Origin: Emydura subglobosa
Taxonomy: Eukaryota > Chordata > Testudines > Chelidae
DNA length: 64,000 nucleotides
Direction of reading: 5' to 3'
NCBI GenBank assembly: GCA_007922225.1
Contig: ML680053.1
Coordinates: forward strand, 2,145,434-2,209,433
A program made the translations under genes and the position numbers. Of this stretch, positions 53,341 through 63,594 are shown piece after piece (position 1 is the first letter of the stretch; each line of letters begins with the position of its first letter). Below the pieces are notes generated by a model. The model made no database searches and had not been told where the DNA came from. It saw only the letters and a program-made list of their open reading frames with translations.

Positions 53341-53965
53341 ATGTGCCCATATTACTACATCACACGATCCATCACTGATTCCAGTGAAGTTGCACAGAGG
53401 AAACCCTGGGCAGATTTCGCACATACACACCAGGCTGGTAGGGATTAATTCATTAATATCTGTAAAGAGCTTTGAGTAAGCCAGATAAGTGCATGTTAAA
53501 CCTATGAAAAACTTAGTAAGCCACATGCTTGAGGTCCGATTTTAAGGGAGATGCCGGCAGGAGACAGAAACCATCTGAGATTCTTTCCAATGAATTTGCT
53601 GATGGTTTTTGCAGAGGGGGTGGAGTGGAAACACCCTAAAAGGTGGGTTGGCTTTTAAACCATACACAAAGTACAACAAAGCCCTGGGCAATTAAGGTTG
53701 GGTGCTTTCCAGTCTAATCACTGAGGACTCTAATGAAAACTGTGCAATCTAACTCCATTGTAGCCAGTAGAGTTATGCCAGCTGAGCCTTTGGCCTGAAG
53801 ATTATAGTAACAAGTCTGATGCTAGGCAGGCAGAAGGAAAGCACCAAAGCCCTGTTTCGATGCTAGTTCACCTCTTCTGTGCCCAAGTTTGCATGTGGTT
53901 CAAGGGGAACAATATTCTCCGCTATTCTGCCATATCAAGGAGGTGGCTTTCTCTAGTGGATGACT
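53341..53965. other. Unassigned DNA, no gene seen
   Basis: AT-moderate sequence without a gene or assignable repeat. Confidence 0.4.
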
Positions 53966-53969
53966 TGGC

Positions 53970-54320
53970 AAAATTTGATTTTTTTTTTAAAAATAATTTT
54001 GATGTATAATATAGATGTTTATTTTCAAGTCTTTTTTTTTTTTAGATGTTTCTTGATTTAAAACTTTCACAGCTGCACAAAATTTAGCATTTTTAGCATT
54101 TTTTTTTCCCCTGGATTTTTAAAACATTTAAAATTTTAAGCTTTTTTTTTTTTTTCTGGACTTTTATCCATTTAAATTTCGGAAGCTAAGGGAAGTTATG
54201 GGAGGGTCAGACAATGGCAGTGGGAGACAATCATTATGTAATGACAGGCAACATTGAGATTCAACAAGTTTTATAAGCACTAAACCACAAATTGTCAACG
54301 TCAGACGTTGATACAAAATA
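53970..54320. repeat. T-rich interspersed repeat-like block
   Basis: Four T runs of 9-14 bases are spaced roughly 40-70 bp apart (about 53980, 54030, 54100 and 54143), followed by TTATCCATTTAAATTTCGGA and a unique-looking tail. A 17-bp perfect palindrome TCAACGTCAGACGTTGA lies at about 54295-54311. I believe the block is a turtle repeat but cannot name it. Confidence 0.5.
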
Positions 54321-54484
54321 AATAGTATCTAAGTTCTCAAGCAGCATTTTTCTTACTTTGCATATATGTATTTTGATTATTATTGATGGAAATATTTTCT
54401 CCTCCATTTGTGTGTATGGTGAAATCGACGGTTATCGACATATACTGATAAAAATCTGATCCTTCCAAAACTGTGGGTACGGTC

Positions 54485-54630
54485 CCAGGAGATCTATCTC
54501 TACCACTGACTTGCTTTTTGACCATCAACACTCTGGGCCTCTGTTTCCCCTCCTTCTAATCTATCTAGACTGTAAATTCTTCAGGGCCCGAACTGTCTCT
54601 CTAGTGTGTTTTATACCACACCTAGAACAC
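54485..54630 (+). mobile_element. SINE body and extended tail
   Basis: CTCTACCACTGACTTGCTTT, GACCATCAACACTCTGGGCC, TCTGTTTCCCCTCCTTCTAA, TCTAGACTGTAAATTCTTCA, GGGCCCGAACTGTCTCTC are in the long-form SINE order. Confidence 0.78.
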
Positions 54631-54834
54631 TACAGCCACTATATTGGCCTCCAGATACTATTGCCATAATAAGTGATTTGCGGTGTGTCATTGGAAACGC
54701 AACGGGCTGCATTCTGCCCTCAGTTTGCACCTGTGCACCCACACATACTGCAATGGATCTGCAAGAGAGAAATTGCAAGCCAGGCGTCTTATGGGCCATT
54801 AAATGACAATCTGTTCCTCAGGGTCCAATCCTGA

Positions 54835-55676
54835 GAAGCCCACTTGGATGGGACTCACTCTGAGGCTAAATCAGCTGTTGCCACTCAAGAAAGAGATCTT
54901 GGAGTCATTGTGGATAGTTCTCTGAAAACATCCACTCAATGTGCAGTGGCAGTCACAAAAGCTCACAGAATCAGTCAATCAGAAAGGGATAGATAATAAG
55001 ACAGAAAATATCGTATTGCCTCTTTATAAATCCATGGTACGCCCACATCTGGAATATTGTGTGCAGATCTGGTCCTCCCATCTCAAAAAGGATATATTGG
55101 AATTCGAAAAGGTTGTGAAAAGGGCAACTATAATGATCAAGGGTATGGAGAAGCTTCCATATGAGGAGAGATTAATGGGACTTTTCAGCTTGGAAAAGAA
55201 ACGACTAAGGGGGGATATGACAGAGATCTATAAGATCATGACTGGTGTGGAGAAAGTAAATAAGGAAGTATTATTTACCCCTTCCGCTAACACAAGAACT
55301 AGGGATCACCAAATTAAATTAATAGACAGCAGGTTTAAAACAAACAAAAGGAAGGAAGTATTTCTTCACGTAATGCACAGTCAACCTGTGGAACTCCTTG
55401 CCAGAGGATGTTGTGAAGGCCAAAACTATAACGGGGTTCAAAAAAGAACTAGCTAAGTTCATGGAGGATAGATCCATCAATGGCTATCAGCCAGGACAGG
55501 CGGGGATTGCTGTTTGCCAGAGGCTGGAAATACCTAACGGGATGGATCATTTGATGATTCCCTGTCCTGTTCATTCCCTCCGAGGCACCTGGCATTGGCC
55601 ACTGTCAGAAGACAGGATACCGGGCTAGCTGGACCATTGGTCTGACCCAGTGTGGCCATTCTTATATTCTTATGAG
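54835..55676 (+). mobile_element. CR1 LINE fragment with RT C-terminus and 3' end
   Basis: The longest retroposon piece here (about 840 bp). Frame 1 at 54880 gives ERDLGVIVDSS and KTSTQC. A second frame (54941-55456) gives YKSMVRPHLEYCVQIWS, PYEERL and LFSLEKKRLRGDM, the end of the CR1 reverse transcriptase. A third frame after 55398 gives LPEDVVKAKTITGFKKELAKF. Two frameshifts are therefore needed, so it is a dead copy. The 3' end is GACCATTGGTCTGACCCAG then CATTCTTATATTCTTATG, the octamer-like end repeats of this subfamily. No catalytic YxDD box is retained. Confidence 0.93.
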
Positions 55677-55679
55677 GCC

Positions 55680-56580
55680 AACGGGGGGCTCCCTCCACAC
55701 AGAGAGCGTTTGCAGACCCATTTCACTGTCTAGACTCAATGACATCCTGGCAGTAATTCTGGGACTATTTTAAACTACACTTATCACCAGGGTATCTAAA
55801 AACCCACAGCTCTTGTGGTCACAGGGTCTGGCAGCTAGAGGGAGACATGCTCTCACACACTAAGCCAGTAAAAAACACTGGGGTTGGGTCCAGTGGATGT
55901 CGCTGAGATAGCAGCCGAGGTGATAATTACACAGAGAGAGAGTGGTACAGAACTGCCCCACACGCTGCTTCCCCCTTCACACTCCTGCATACCTACTAAC
56001 ATCATTTCCCCAGGGGAAAAACCAGCCGCTAGCCTTTTTTGCTCCACCACTCACTGGCAAACAGCCCTTTACGCTTAGCCTTTGCCTGGATCTGACCCAG
56101 GGAGGTGTTATTTTTCATCCCTAAAGGGAAAGGGACGATCCTGGAGACAAAGGGGTGCTGCGACTTTCGAAACAAGCTGCCTAGACACCACTCCTAAACA
56201 GCACCTAGTGATTCAGCTTGCGAGTCCCCGGCATCCCCTGGGCAGGCGGACATCCTCCGCTTGTGTCCGACTTCGCTCTGACCCTGAGACGGGCCATGGC
56301 TCAGAGTTTCAAAGTGCATTACAAAATAAAAAACCCAAGCCCCTAAAACTTATATCTTGCACTCCGTGCTTTTCCAACTCAGGCACTTGTTCCTGTACCC
56401 GCCAGGGACCAGGGCCAAATTCCAATGCCAGGGTACACTGGTGTAAAACAGACCTTCCGCCTGTATGTGACACCTTTATCGGCCCCGCGACCCTTCTGCA
56501 TTTAGACTTACGTCACGGATGGGCCCACCGAGCAGAGGGGGTGGAGCAGGACTTGTACCCACGACCCTGGATGTCGGTAT
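55680..56580. other. Unassigned DNA, no gene seen
   Basis: No gene. The 176-codon plus-strand frame at 56082-56612 lacks domains and runs into a MITE fragment. 56520-56575 has weak reversed SINE-head words. Confidence 0.4.
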
Positions 56581-56584
56581 CACT

Positions 56585-56732
56585 TAGGGGTGTGAATAAG
56601 CCATTCCCCTAAGCCGCATAGGTTACACCGACAACACTGGGTCAGTGGGAGAGCTTCTACCGCCTCTCGCGGGGGTGGTTTTATTACAGCGTCTTCTGCC
56701 CTGCCGCGGCGCGTCTAGCCCAGACTAGCCCT
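56585..56732. mobile_element. MITE fragment, opposite orientation to 44.4 kb
   Basis: GGTGTGAATAAGCCATTCCC, TTACACCGACAACACTGGG, GAGAGCTTCTACCGCCTCTC and GCGGGGGTGGTTTTATTACA match the 44346-44590 family reversed, where the corresponding palindrome is ACCTCCCCGAGAGGTGG. Confidence 0.65.
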
Positions 56733-56830
56733 AAGAGACTGGCAGATCAGGCAGCCCTGACCTCCGTGGATGTTCCCTGAGACTCAGACTGCTTTAGCCA
56801 GAGGCAAATGGGAGTAAATAGGTCTCAGGG

Positions 56831-56911
56831 GGCCTAATGCTCATTTATACGAAGGTCCCTTTATGCTTCTCTGGCAGTGAAAGAGACCTTTGTGTAGATC
56901 AGCATCAGACC
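56831..56911. mobile_element. Short palindromic MITE, 31-bp arms
   Basis: The left arm 56831-56861 and right arm 56881-56911 are inverted copies at 24 of 31 positions; six of the seven mismatches are transitions. The ends are GGCCTAATGCTCATTTATAC and GTAGATCAGCATCAGACC, words of a known reptile palindromic element. The loop is about 19 bp. Confidence 0.85.
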
Positions 56912-57089
56912 CAGGGAATCTAGTGGAAGAGACCACTTTACTTCTCATCACTGAGGCTATCCTTTGTGTCAGAGCAGGGCCTGGACATCCCAGTTTCGGT
57001 CAGGGCTCACAGACCTTACAGCCGCATCTACAGCATGTCACTTTACAGAAGCCATTCGCGTGAGAGAGAAAGGGCCCCGTTGTGTTAGC

Positions 57090-57345
57090 TAGTCCACCAA
57101 CACATGCAGTAAGGAGAGACAGGCCCTGTCCCGCAGAACCGGCTGTCTAAACAGAGAGAGCAGGAAAAGGAAGTAGTATAATCCCTCCTTTGCTGAGGGG
57201 AAACTGAGGCAGCGAGTTGCCCAGTTTGTCATAACCGGAGAGATGAAGCGTTGCCCTGGGACACACGCGGAGTCTGTGGCAGAGAGAGGCATTGAACACA
57301 GCTCTCCTCAGCCCCACGCCAGCGCCTTACCAACGAGACCTTCCC
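57090..57345 (-). mobile_element. Long-form SINE, reversed
   Basis: GGAGAGACAGGCCCTGTCCC, CAGAACCGGCTGTCTAAACA, GGGGAAACTGAGGCAGCGAG, GAGAGGCATTGAACACAGCT and GCGCCTTACCAACGAGACC on the plus strand. The tail past the CCCTGTCCC block is missing. Confidence 0.82.
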
Positions 57346-57779
57346 TGCTCCCCCCACCCCAGCCTTGTCTCTGTCTCTTCACACAATCACACCCCATCGG
57401 TGCAAGGGCCTTCTCCCCCGCAGCCCTTTCTGCCTGGGAAAGCCTTTCTGGCCTGTCTCTTTTCTAATCCCCCGCGCCCCTCCCGAAAGCACCTCCTTCC
57501 CCCTTTGCACGGGGGGCAGGAGCGTAGCACGTGATGGGAGGTGGGGCAGATGTAAGGGGAGTTTGACGGCAGGACATCAAAAGCTGCCATGTTGCTCTGC
57601 TTATCCCCCTCCCTTGCCCATGCTGGGTCTGGCGGCCACTGTGGCCTTCTTGAGAACCCGCCGGCACTAAAGGATTCCAGCTGGTGGCCCTCATTGTAGG
57701 GAGGCTGGCGGGGAAGCACCCCTGAGCTGCAGGCCGGCTGCTGCTGTACCCCGGCAGGTGAGCGGCTGTAGCCGGATGG
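57346..57779. other. Unassigned GC-rich DNA, no gene seen
   Basis: No gene or certain repeat. Frames of 75-137 codons overlap on both strands. Confidence 0.4.
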
Positions 57780-57787
57780 GTTTAGCT

Positions 57788-58068
57788 CCGTGGTTCCCAA
57801 CCTGTGGCCCGTGGGGACTTACAAAGTGGCCTGCGGCTTCCCACCCCCGCTGGCCGCAGAAGGGAGCCACTGCCTAGGGTCCCAGGTGGAACGCACAGGG
57901 CTACAGGCCGCGTGCTGCTTCCCTGCTGCAACGGGAGATCAGCGAGAACTCCTTCCGGCCGGCTGCAGCGTGAGGGGAGCGGGGGGGCCGCTGGCAGAGA
58001 CTGGTGGCCCTTCTGGGTTGTAAAAATGATATTTGTGGCCCTCGAGCCAAAAAGGTTGGGAACCCCTG
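57788..58068. mobile_element. hAT non-autonomous element with TSD (281 bp)
   Basis: Left CCGTGGTTCCCAACCTGTGG, right AAAGGTTGGGAACCCCTG, an imperfect hAT terminal inverted repeat. The flanking 8-bp direct repeats GTTTAGCT (57780-57787) and GCTTAGCT (58069-58076) differ by one transition. GTGGCCCGTGGGGAC and TTGTGGCCCTCGAGCC are further paired words near the ends. No transposase. Confidence 0.92.
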
Positions 58069-58079
58069 GCTTAGCTGGC

Positions 58080-58735
58080 TCGAAATGCTAATCCACCCCC
58101 TGGGTGAGCAGGAGGGCGAAGCCGGGCGTGGGGCGGCAGTGGGATCTTCCTGCAAACCAACCCCCTCCTGGTACACTGAGTCCCTCGCAAACACGCCGCA
58201 TTCCCACTGATCTATTTCTGCCCCGCTCTGCCGTCTGCTGAGGTTTCCATGGCTCAGGACCAGCCATGCCCTGAGAACGGCTGAGCCCTCCAGGAGCTGG
58301 CGTGCGCCTTCCTTTCTCCTCCGCGTGGGGACAGCTGTTTGGAGGAGGAGGAGAGCCGGCTCTGCCAGAGGCTTTCTCCTCCCCCCATCCACCAGCTTCC
58401 AGGAAGGTAACATGGCCTCTCTGGATGGCTGGGTTCAGGCTGGAAGGAATCTGTCGGCCACAGCCAGGTGCACATTATAAAAGAGGCATTTACAGCGGGC
58501 TTACCCAGGAATGGGAGCAGAGATAAAGCTGCCTTTTAGCTTCAGAACAGCCGGCTTTGGAGGATTTGCTGTGATACCTCTGAGGAATATTTGTGGCTGC
58601 CAAAGGTCAGTCCAGAGGAGCTGTGAAAAGTGAGGCCCCTTTGTTGAGCTACAGGCAGCAGGAGCATCGCAGCGCGGCCAGCGTTTGTGGTACTACGCTT
58701 AAACAACCTCCGCAGAACGGCCACGGCAAAGAGGG
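58080..58735. other. Unassigned DNA, no gene seen
   Basis: No supported gene or repeat. GGAGGAGGAGGAG at 58340 is low complexity. A 170-codon minus-strand frame (58413-57901) crosses the hAT element and is not called. Confidence 0.4.
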
Positions 58736-58737
58736 GC

Positions 58738-59110
58738 CAGTGGTTAAGGTACGAGCCAGGGACGTGGGTTTGAGTCTCTGCTCTGCCACAGCCTTCCCGT
58801 GTGACCCTGGGCAAGTCACTCAGGCTGTGGGGAGTGATTCGGGAATGCCTCTTTCTGATTAACTCCATGGGTGTGGATGCTCTTAATCCATTTTTATTTG
58901 GGAATAAATTAGCCAGGAATACTTAGCCCACTTTAAACCACGCCCTGTTATTCCAGATTTGTTTTCATGTCTAGACAAGCCCTTAACCTCACTGTGCCTC
59001 AGTTCCCCAGCTGCGCAATGGGGATAATAGCTCTGCCCTACTTTACAGGAGTAAGGATAAATACGGTAAGGATTCCAAGGTGCTCAGATACTAGGGGAAT
59101 GGGGGCCATA
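58738..59110 (+). mobile_element. MIR-like SINE split by an insertion
   Basis: First part 58738-58822: CAGTGGTTAAGGTACGAGCC, GACGTGGGTTTGAGTCTCTG, CCCGTGTGACCCTGGGCAAG. Second part 58982-59110: TTAACCTCACTGTGCCTCAG, GCGCAATGGGGATAATAGC, TACGGTAAGGATTCCAAGGT. The two parts are contiguous in the consensus around GGGCAAGTCACTTAACCTC. Confidence 0.9.
58823..58982. mobile_element. MITE inserted in the SINE
   Basis: Ends in GTCTAGACAAGCCCT, a typical MITE terminus. Inside, CTGATTAACTCCATGGGTGT, GGATGCTCTTAATCC and GGGAATAAATTAGCC match the family with TTATTCNGAATAA-type centres. The left terminus is less clear, so the start is approximate. Confidence 0.7.
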
Positions 59111-59127
59111 TGCCTTCCTTAGTTAGA

Positions 59128-59250
59128 GCATTGCTTCTCAACCTTTATGATGCCAGAGACCGGCTTAGCGCCTTCCTAAATTGTGTCAGGGAGGGACTCA
59201 GGGACCGGTCCTTGGCCCAGCTGGCAGCCTGGATGTGAGGCTTTCCAGGG
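59128..59250. mobile_element. hAT-like terminus fragment
   Basis: CATTGCTTCTCAACCTTTAT, GATGCCAGAGACCGGCTTAG and CGCCTTCCTAAATTGTGTC resemble the left end of an old hAT family. The right end is not visible. Confidence 0.6.
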
Positions 59251-59384
59251 TCTATTCTCCTCTCAGGAGCTGGTGTACGGCAACAATGATTTTCAACCCG
59301 CACGGAGATGAACATGGAGAACAAGCTGCTCCATAAATCACCCCACTTTGTCTGCTCTGCCCCATGGGGTTAGCACCGGGTAAT

Positions 59385-59510
59385 AACTTATAGCCCACCG
59401 CAGAGCAGCAGGGGCTGGCTGGATCAGCCCTCAGCTGGGAGACCTCCAGGGATCAACAATTCAGTAGGGGCGGGGGGCCCTGCAGGTCAGTGCTGGGGGA
59501 GGAGAAGCCT
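59385..59510 (+). mobile_element. 5S rRNA-derived SINE fragment
   Basis: CAGCCCTCAGCTGGGAGACC followed by TCCAGGGATC corresponds to the 3' third of 5S rRNA (CTTGGATGGGAGACCGCCTGGGAA). TTCAGTAGGGGC and CCCTGCAGGTCAGTGCTGG continue a common reptile 5S-type SINE body. The 5' part with the pol III A box is lost. Confidence 0.65.
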
Positions 59511-60260
59511 GGCAGGTGAGATGTTAAGCAGACATCCTCATCATTGTGGGCACTGGGACGGGGAGATGACCGAGAGCCGGGAAATGCCCTCAGTTCAGAT
59601 GCAGGCTGCGGCTGTCTACCTTTATTTCTCATTGAACCTTTTTCCTAGAGCCTTAATTATTGGACTGCAGCAAATACCACAGCCTATTGCATGTGGCCCC
59701 CAGTAATCTTTTGCTGTCCCCTTCCACGTCTACTGAACTTCTCACCGCAAAGCATTTCACAGGCTTTATAGATAAAGCAATTACTTCACCCACTGCTGCA
59801 ATGCAGCCACCTCTGAGCGTGGCACAGCCATTCAACATCCCACTGTCCCACTACACCACAGCCGAGGGGAGAAGTTCAGAATTTTCATATCCTGTTAAAA
59901 CTGCAGAGGTCATTTTAGCTACAGCACGATTCTGGGTGCCCACCTTGAGAGACCTTAGAGGGGCCTTTTTACAGAAAGAGCTGAGCAGCTCTCCCTGCAG
60001 GTGACTCAAGCTGGGAACCCCCAAAGCAGAGGCCCCCGAACTCTTGGCTGCACTGCGCTGCTCCCCATGTTGAAAATGACCAGGGTGATCACTCCTTGGA
60101 AAAAGCGCCGTTGGTCTCTTTGGACCTTGACTTTTTGGCTCACTTGGGAGGTAGCAGCTCTGTCAGCACAGCCCCCCTCCCCCCCCCCAGAACACCATGC
60201 CAGGTCACTGGGTCAGTACCAGCGCCCAGAGAAAAGTGACGACACCTCCTCAACTGCCAG
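59511..60260. other. Unassigned DNA, no gene seen
   Basis: No gene. 59650-60000 looks unique. A C run (CCCCCCCTCCCCCCCCCC-like) lies near 60171-60189. Confidence 0.4.
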
Positions 60261-60261
60261 G

Positions 60262-60350
60262 GTCAATTCCTGCATCACCTTGGCTTTTCCCTGGAGGTCT
60301 CCCCTCCAATCACTGCCAGACAGCCGGCAACACAGCCTGTGATCACATGG
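60262..60350 (-). mobile_element. 5S rRNA-like SINE fragment, reversed
   Basis: TTTTCCCTGGAGGTCTCCCC, TCCAATCACTGCCAG and GCCTGTGATCACATGGCC on the plus strand resemble the reverse of 5S rRNA (TTCCCAGGCGGTCTCCCATCC...ACTAACCAG). It lies about 0.8 kb from the plus-strand 5S-type fragment, in opposite orientation. Confidence 0.5.
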
Positions 60351-61920
60351 CCATTGCAAAGCGGAACTCTGCTTGTTCAGTCCCCATCTGGCGTGTGGCG
60401 CTAGGCCTGCTGGTGCGGGGTTAGGGGACACGCAGGACCAATCTAAACGCCTGCCTATGCGATTCCACTTCACCTTCCCAACAGAACGCCTTCGACTGCA
60501 AGCCCCGTGGGAAAACAAGAACTCCCACACGCTACGCTCAGCTCTCAGCCGATTCCGTCTCCCCCACCAGACGCAGATTCAGTTCCCCTCCATGGAAGAC
60601 AAACTTACATGCTGATCCATTTATCCACCCGGTGAGGGAGCAGCCACAGCCCTTAGTGCCCGCTCTTCGGAGAGCAAGTGCTATAAATTGTCCCTTCTCT
60701 TCCCCCCGAATCGCACACGGACTCAGCCGTAGCTCAGCCTTTCCCCCGTAGCTTATAACTGAACAAGATCATCTTTGCAGTGCCGGCTCCTGGAGTTCAT
60801 GCTGCTGACTTTGCTTTCTGTGCCGGCAGCTCAGCCCATGCTAACAGTCCCACAGACAGCAGCACTGGAGAACCTCCAGTGCTCTCACACTGGCTTTTGG
60901 AGCCGGCCCTCTTTAACCACAAACCTGCCACTCCCTCCAAATGATCCAAGCTCCCATCATGCCTTAACAACCTCGCCATAGAGTGAAGCAGCTGGTCCTG
61001 ATGTCCCCTGGATCCCTTCGCTCTCCCCAACGTAGGGCCCTGTTTAGAGGCGACGTGCAACTTTTCTGACTTTGGTGGCGTCGTTCCAAGTTTTAGCCTG
61101 GTGTAACTGACAGCCACTTCCCACACCCATGCACACTCAGTGCAATCCCACCGGCGTCGCACGGGAGGTAACTCAATGCACAATTTCAGGCCCGAGGGCT
61201 CTAACAAGAAAAGCAGCTAGCAGGAGGAGTCAGTTATAATCACACCCCCAGGTGCAGCTTCACTCAGGGGTTGTCCTGTCGGGTGCCAGCATAGTCTCCG
61301 GCAGAAGGGTCTGTGGGTGGAAAATCTGCCAGGGAGGCAGCCCCCGGTTGGCACTAGCTGGGGAGGCACTGGATGATTACAAGGTCTACCTCTTTTCTGG
61401 TTTATTCCCCCTGCGCCGGCGCTGAGGCCCTGATCCCACTGCTACTCCACAATCGAGGCGCAGGCTACAACTGGAACGCGGCAAACACACGTCAGGCGAC
61501 TCTGCACCGTGCAGGGCCCTGAGCAATCATGCAGGTTTGTCCTGCTCCGTGCCCAGTTCCCTGGTTTTCGGCAGTTTTCATTTCTGAGACAGTCTCACCC
61601 AAGAGCAAGTTCCTGTGCAGTAACTCCCTCTAGCTTTCCCTCAGGGCAGAGCCGGCTGAGGGGGTTTTGTCTGTCAAGGCTGGTGCTCTCTGACCATGGC
61701 GTTTCTTTTCTGAGGTGTACCGAAGGGGCCCAGAACGGTGAAATCCGGCCCACCGCGTAGGTCTGGCAAAACCAACCTTTTACAAAGTCTCAACAATGGC
61801 TATATTCCCGCGATTTTTAAAAATTCTAGTGGAAATTTATTTTTAAAAACATCCCTTTTAGTGTTTGCAATTCCAAACGTTTCAGCATCGGGTCTGTCTT
61901 CCCAGGAATTTCTAGTGCGC
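60351..61920. other. Unassigned DNA, no gene seen
   Basis: No supported exon or repeat. Pyrimidine-rich stretches occur. Open frames of 80-136 codons overlap on both strands. Confidence 0.4.
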
Positions 61921-61924
61921 CCAT

Positions 61925-62020
61925 CACTTAGACTGTACTCTCCTAAGGGCACAGACTGCCGTTTGGTCCTGCGTTTGTACAGCGCCTGGCACAATGGGGG
62001 CCAGATGTTCACTGGCCGCG
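61925..62020 (+). mobile_element. Long-form SINE tail fragment
   Basis: TTAGACTGTACTCTCCTAAG, GGCACAGACTGCCGTTTGGT and TTTGTACAGCGCCTGGCACA are the tail half of the long SINE. Confidence 0.85.
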
Positions 62021-62149
62021 TATTGTTTTTAATTGATTTCATAGGGCTAAGTGAGTTCCTTCTCTCTTGAGAACCCCAGATGGCCCAGTTCTGCACTAGC
62101 CCCAGAGAATCGAAGGCCCTGACTTCTGTATCAATATCACCCAATGCAG

Positions 62150-62462
62150 ACAGGAAGATCTGCCTTGTGGCTAGAGCGCAGGTCTGGAACTGATGAGTTC
62201 TGGGCTCAATTCTCCATGTCTCCCCTGACTGCCAGTGTAACCCTGGGCATATCACTCTAAGCATCAGTGCCCCGTCTGCAAAAGAGGGATGATAATATTT
62301 CCTTTGTCCCACCCCTGGCATGGCTCGTCTAGTTAGACTGTAAGCTCTGGGGACAGCCGCAGTCTCTCGCTGTCTGAGCGTACAGCATCCAGCACGGTGG
62401 GGCCTTGATCTTGGGACCTCTAGCCACAACTGCAAGACATATGACAATAACGATTAATAATA
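62150..62462 (+). mobile_element. Full-length long-form tRNA SINE
   Basis: TGTGGCTAGAGCGCAGGTC, TGGGCTCAATTCTCCATGTC, GTAACCCTGGGCATATCACT, CTGCAAAAGAGGGATGATAA, TAGTTAGACTGTAAGCTCTG, GCGTACAGCATCCAGCACGG, TCTTGGGACCTCTAGCCACA and a terminal AATAATAATG. All segments are in order over about 310 bp. The B box is degraded (GGGCTCAATTC). Confidence 0.93.
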
Positions 62463-62689
62463 ATGTACCTGTTCTGCGCATAGCATCTTCAAGGCGAACG
62501 CATGGTTTCCTAACATGGTTTGTATTCTGTCCCCCTGGGCGACCCTCAACCACGTTAGAACGTGTTAGCCACAACCACGTTTAAACAGTTATTTTTAATA
62601 TCATCAGCGGAGCCTGTGCTAAGGGGAAATGTTTTCCTAATGGATCTCGTTTCTCTTTACTTCCTTTCTCACTCCTTCAGCTTGTCGAA

Positions 62690-63115
62690 CACTGGATTCC
62701 AGCCTGTCCCTCTGCAAAAGAGGCCCTCTGCAGAAGAGAAGAATGAAGGGGGACTGGATAGCAGCCTTCAACTACCTGAAGGCAGATTCCAGGGAGGATG
62801 GAGCTAGGCTGTTCTCAGTGGTGGCAGATGACAGAACTAGGAGCAATGGTCTCAAGCTGCAGTGGGGGAGGTCTAGGTGAAAAACCTTTTCACTAGGAAA
62901 AAGTGAAAACCTTTTCACTGGGATGGTGGCGAAGCACTGGAAGGGGTTACCTAAGGAGGTGAGGGAATCTCCATCATTAGAGAATTTTAAAGGTGCGGCT
63001 TGACCAAGCCCTGGCTGGGATGAATTAGTTGGGGTTGGTCCTGCTTTGAGCAGAGGGTTGGACTAGATACCTCCTGAGGTCCCTCCCACCCCTAATCTTC
63101 TATGATTCTATGAAA
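62690..63115 (+). mobile_element. CR1 LINE 3' end, well preserved
   Basis: GGGGGACTGGATAGCAGCCT, TCAACTACCTGAAGGCAGA, GGCTGTTCTCAGTGGTGGCA, GATGACAGAACTAGGAGCAA, GGTTGGACTAGATACCTCC, TGAGGTCCCTCCCACCCCTA and TTCTATGATTCTATGA, the CR1 end repeats. About 425 bp, 5'-truncated. An internal 24-bp tandem duplication of AAAACCTTTTCACTAGG-type sequence is at about 62879-62925. Confidence 0.95.
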
Positions 63116-63119
63116 ATCA

Positions 63120-63590
63120 CACCACTGCCAGCATGAGAACCTTCTCCCCCGCAGCTCTGGCTAGCCATAACGTAATAGTCCCAAACGCTGTGTTAACACT
63201 AATGCATGCTGTCGGGTTTGGGACCACTACCCGAGAATACTGCTGGGATTTTTTTGTAACCAGAGCTGAAATCCATTCTCTGTAGCTCTCTGCATCACTG
63301 ACTGTCCATTGCTTTCCAGAGCTCAGTGGAAAGCAGTCTTTTCCTTCATTTCTTTCTTCCTCTACTGTAACTTCCCTCTGCAAAGCACGTAGGGGTGGGG
63401 AATCACAGCTCAGACCAAAGAAGCTCTGCAAAGCAAGGTCAGACTATACTGTACTATCCAACAAAACACAGATGGAAATGCTGCAGTCACGCATGTCGGC
63501 ACAGAGCTGCAGCACCATCTTGATTATCACAACGTCACAGGGGACAATGAACGAACGGGTTAGGGAAAATAAAGGACTTCAGAAAGGAAG
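63120..63590. other. Unassigned DNA, no gene seen
   Basis: No gene or repeat assigned. The 104-codon minus-strand frame lacks domains. Confidence 0.4.
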
Positions 63591-63594
63591 GATG

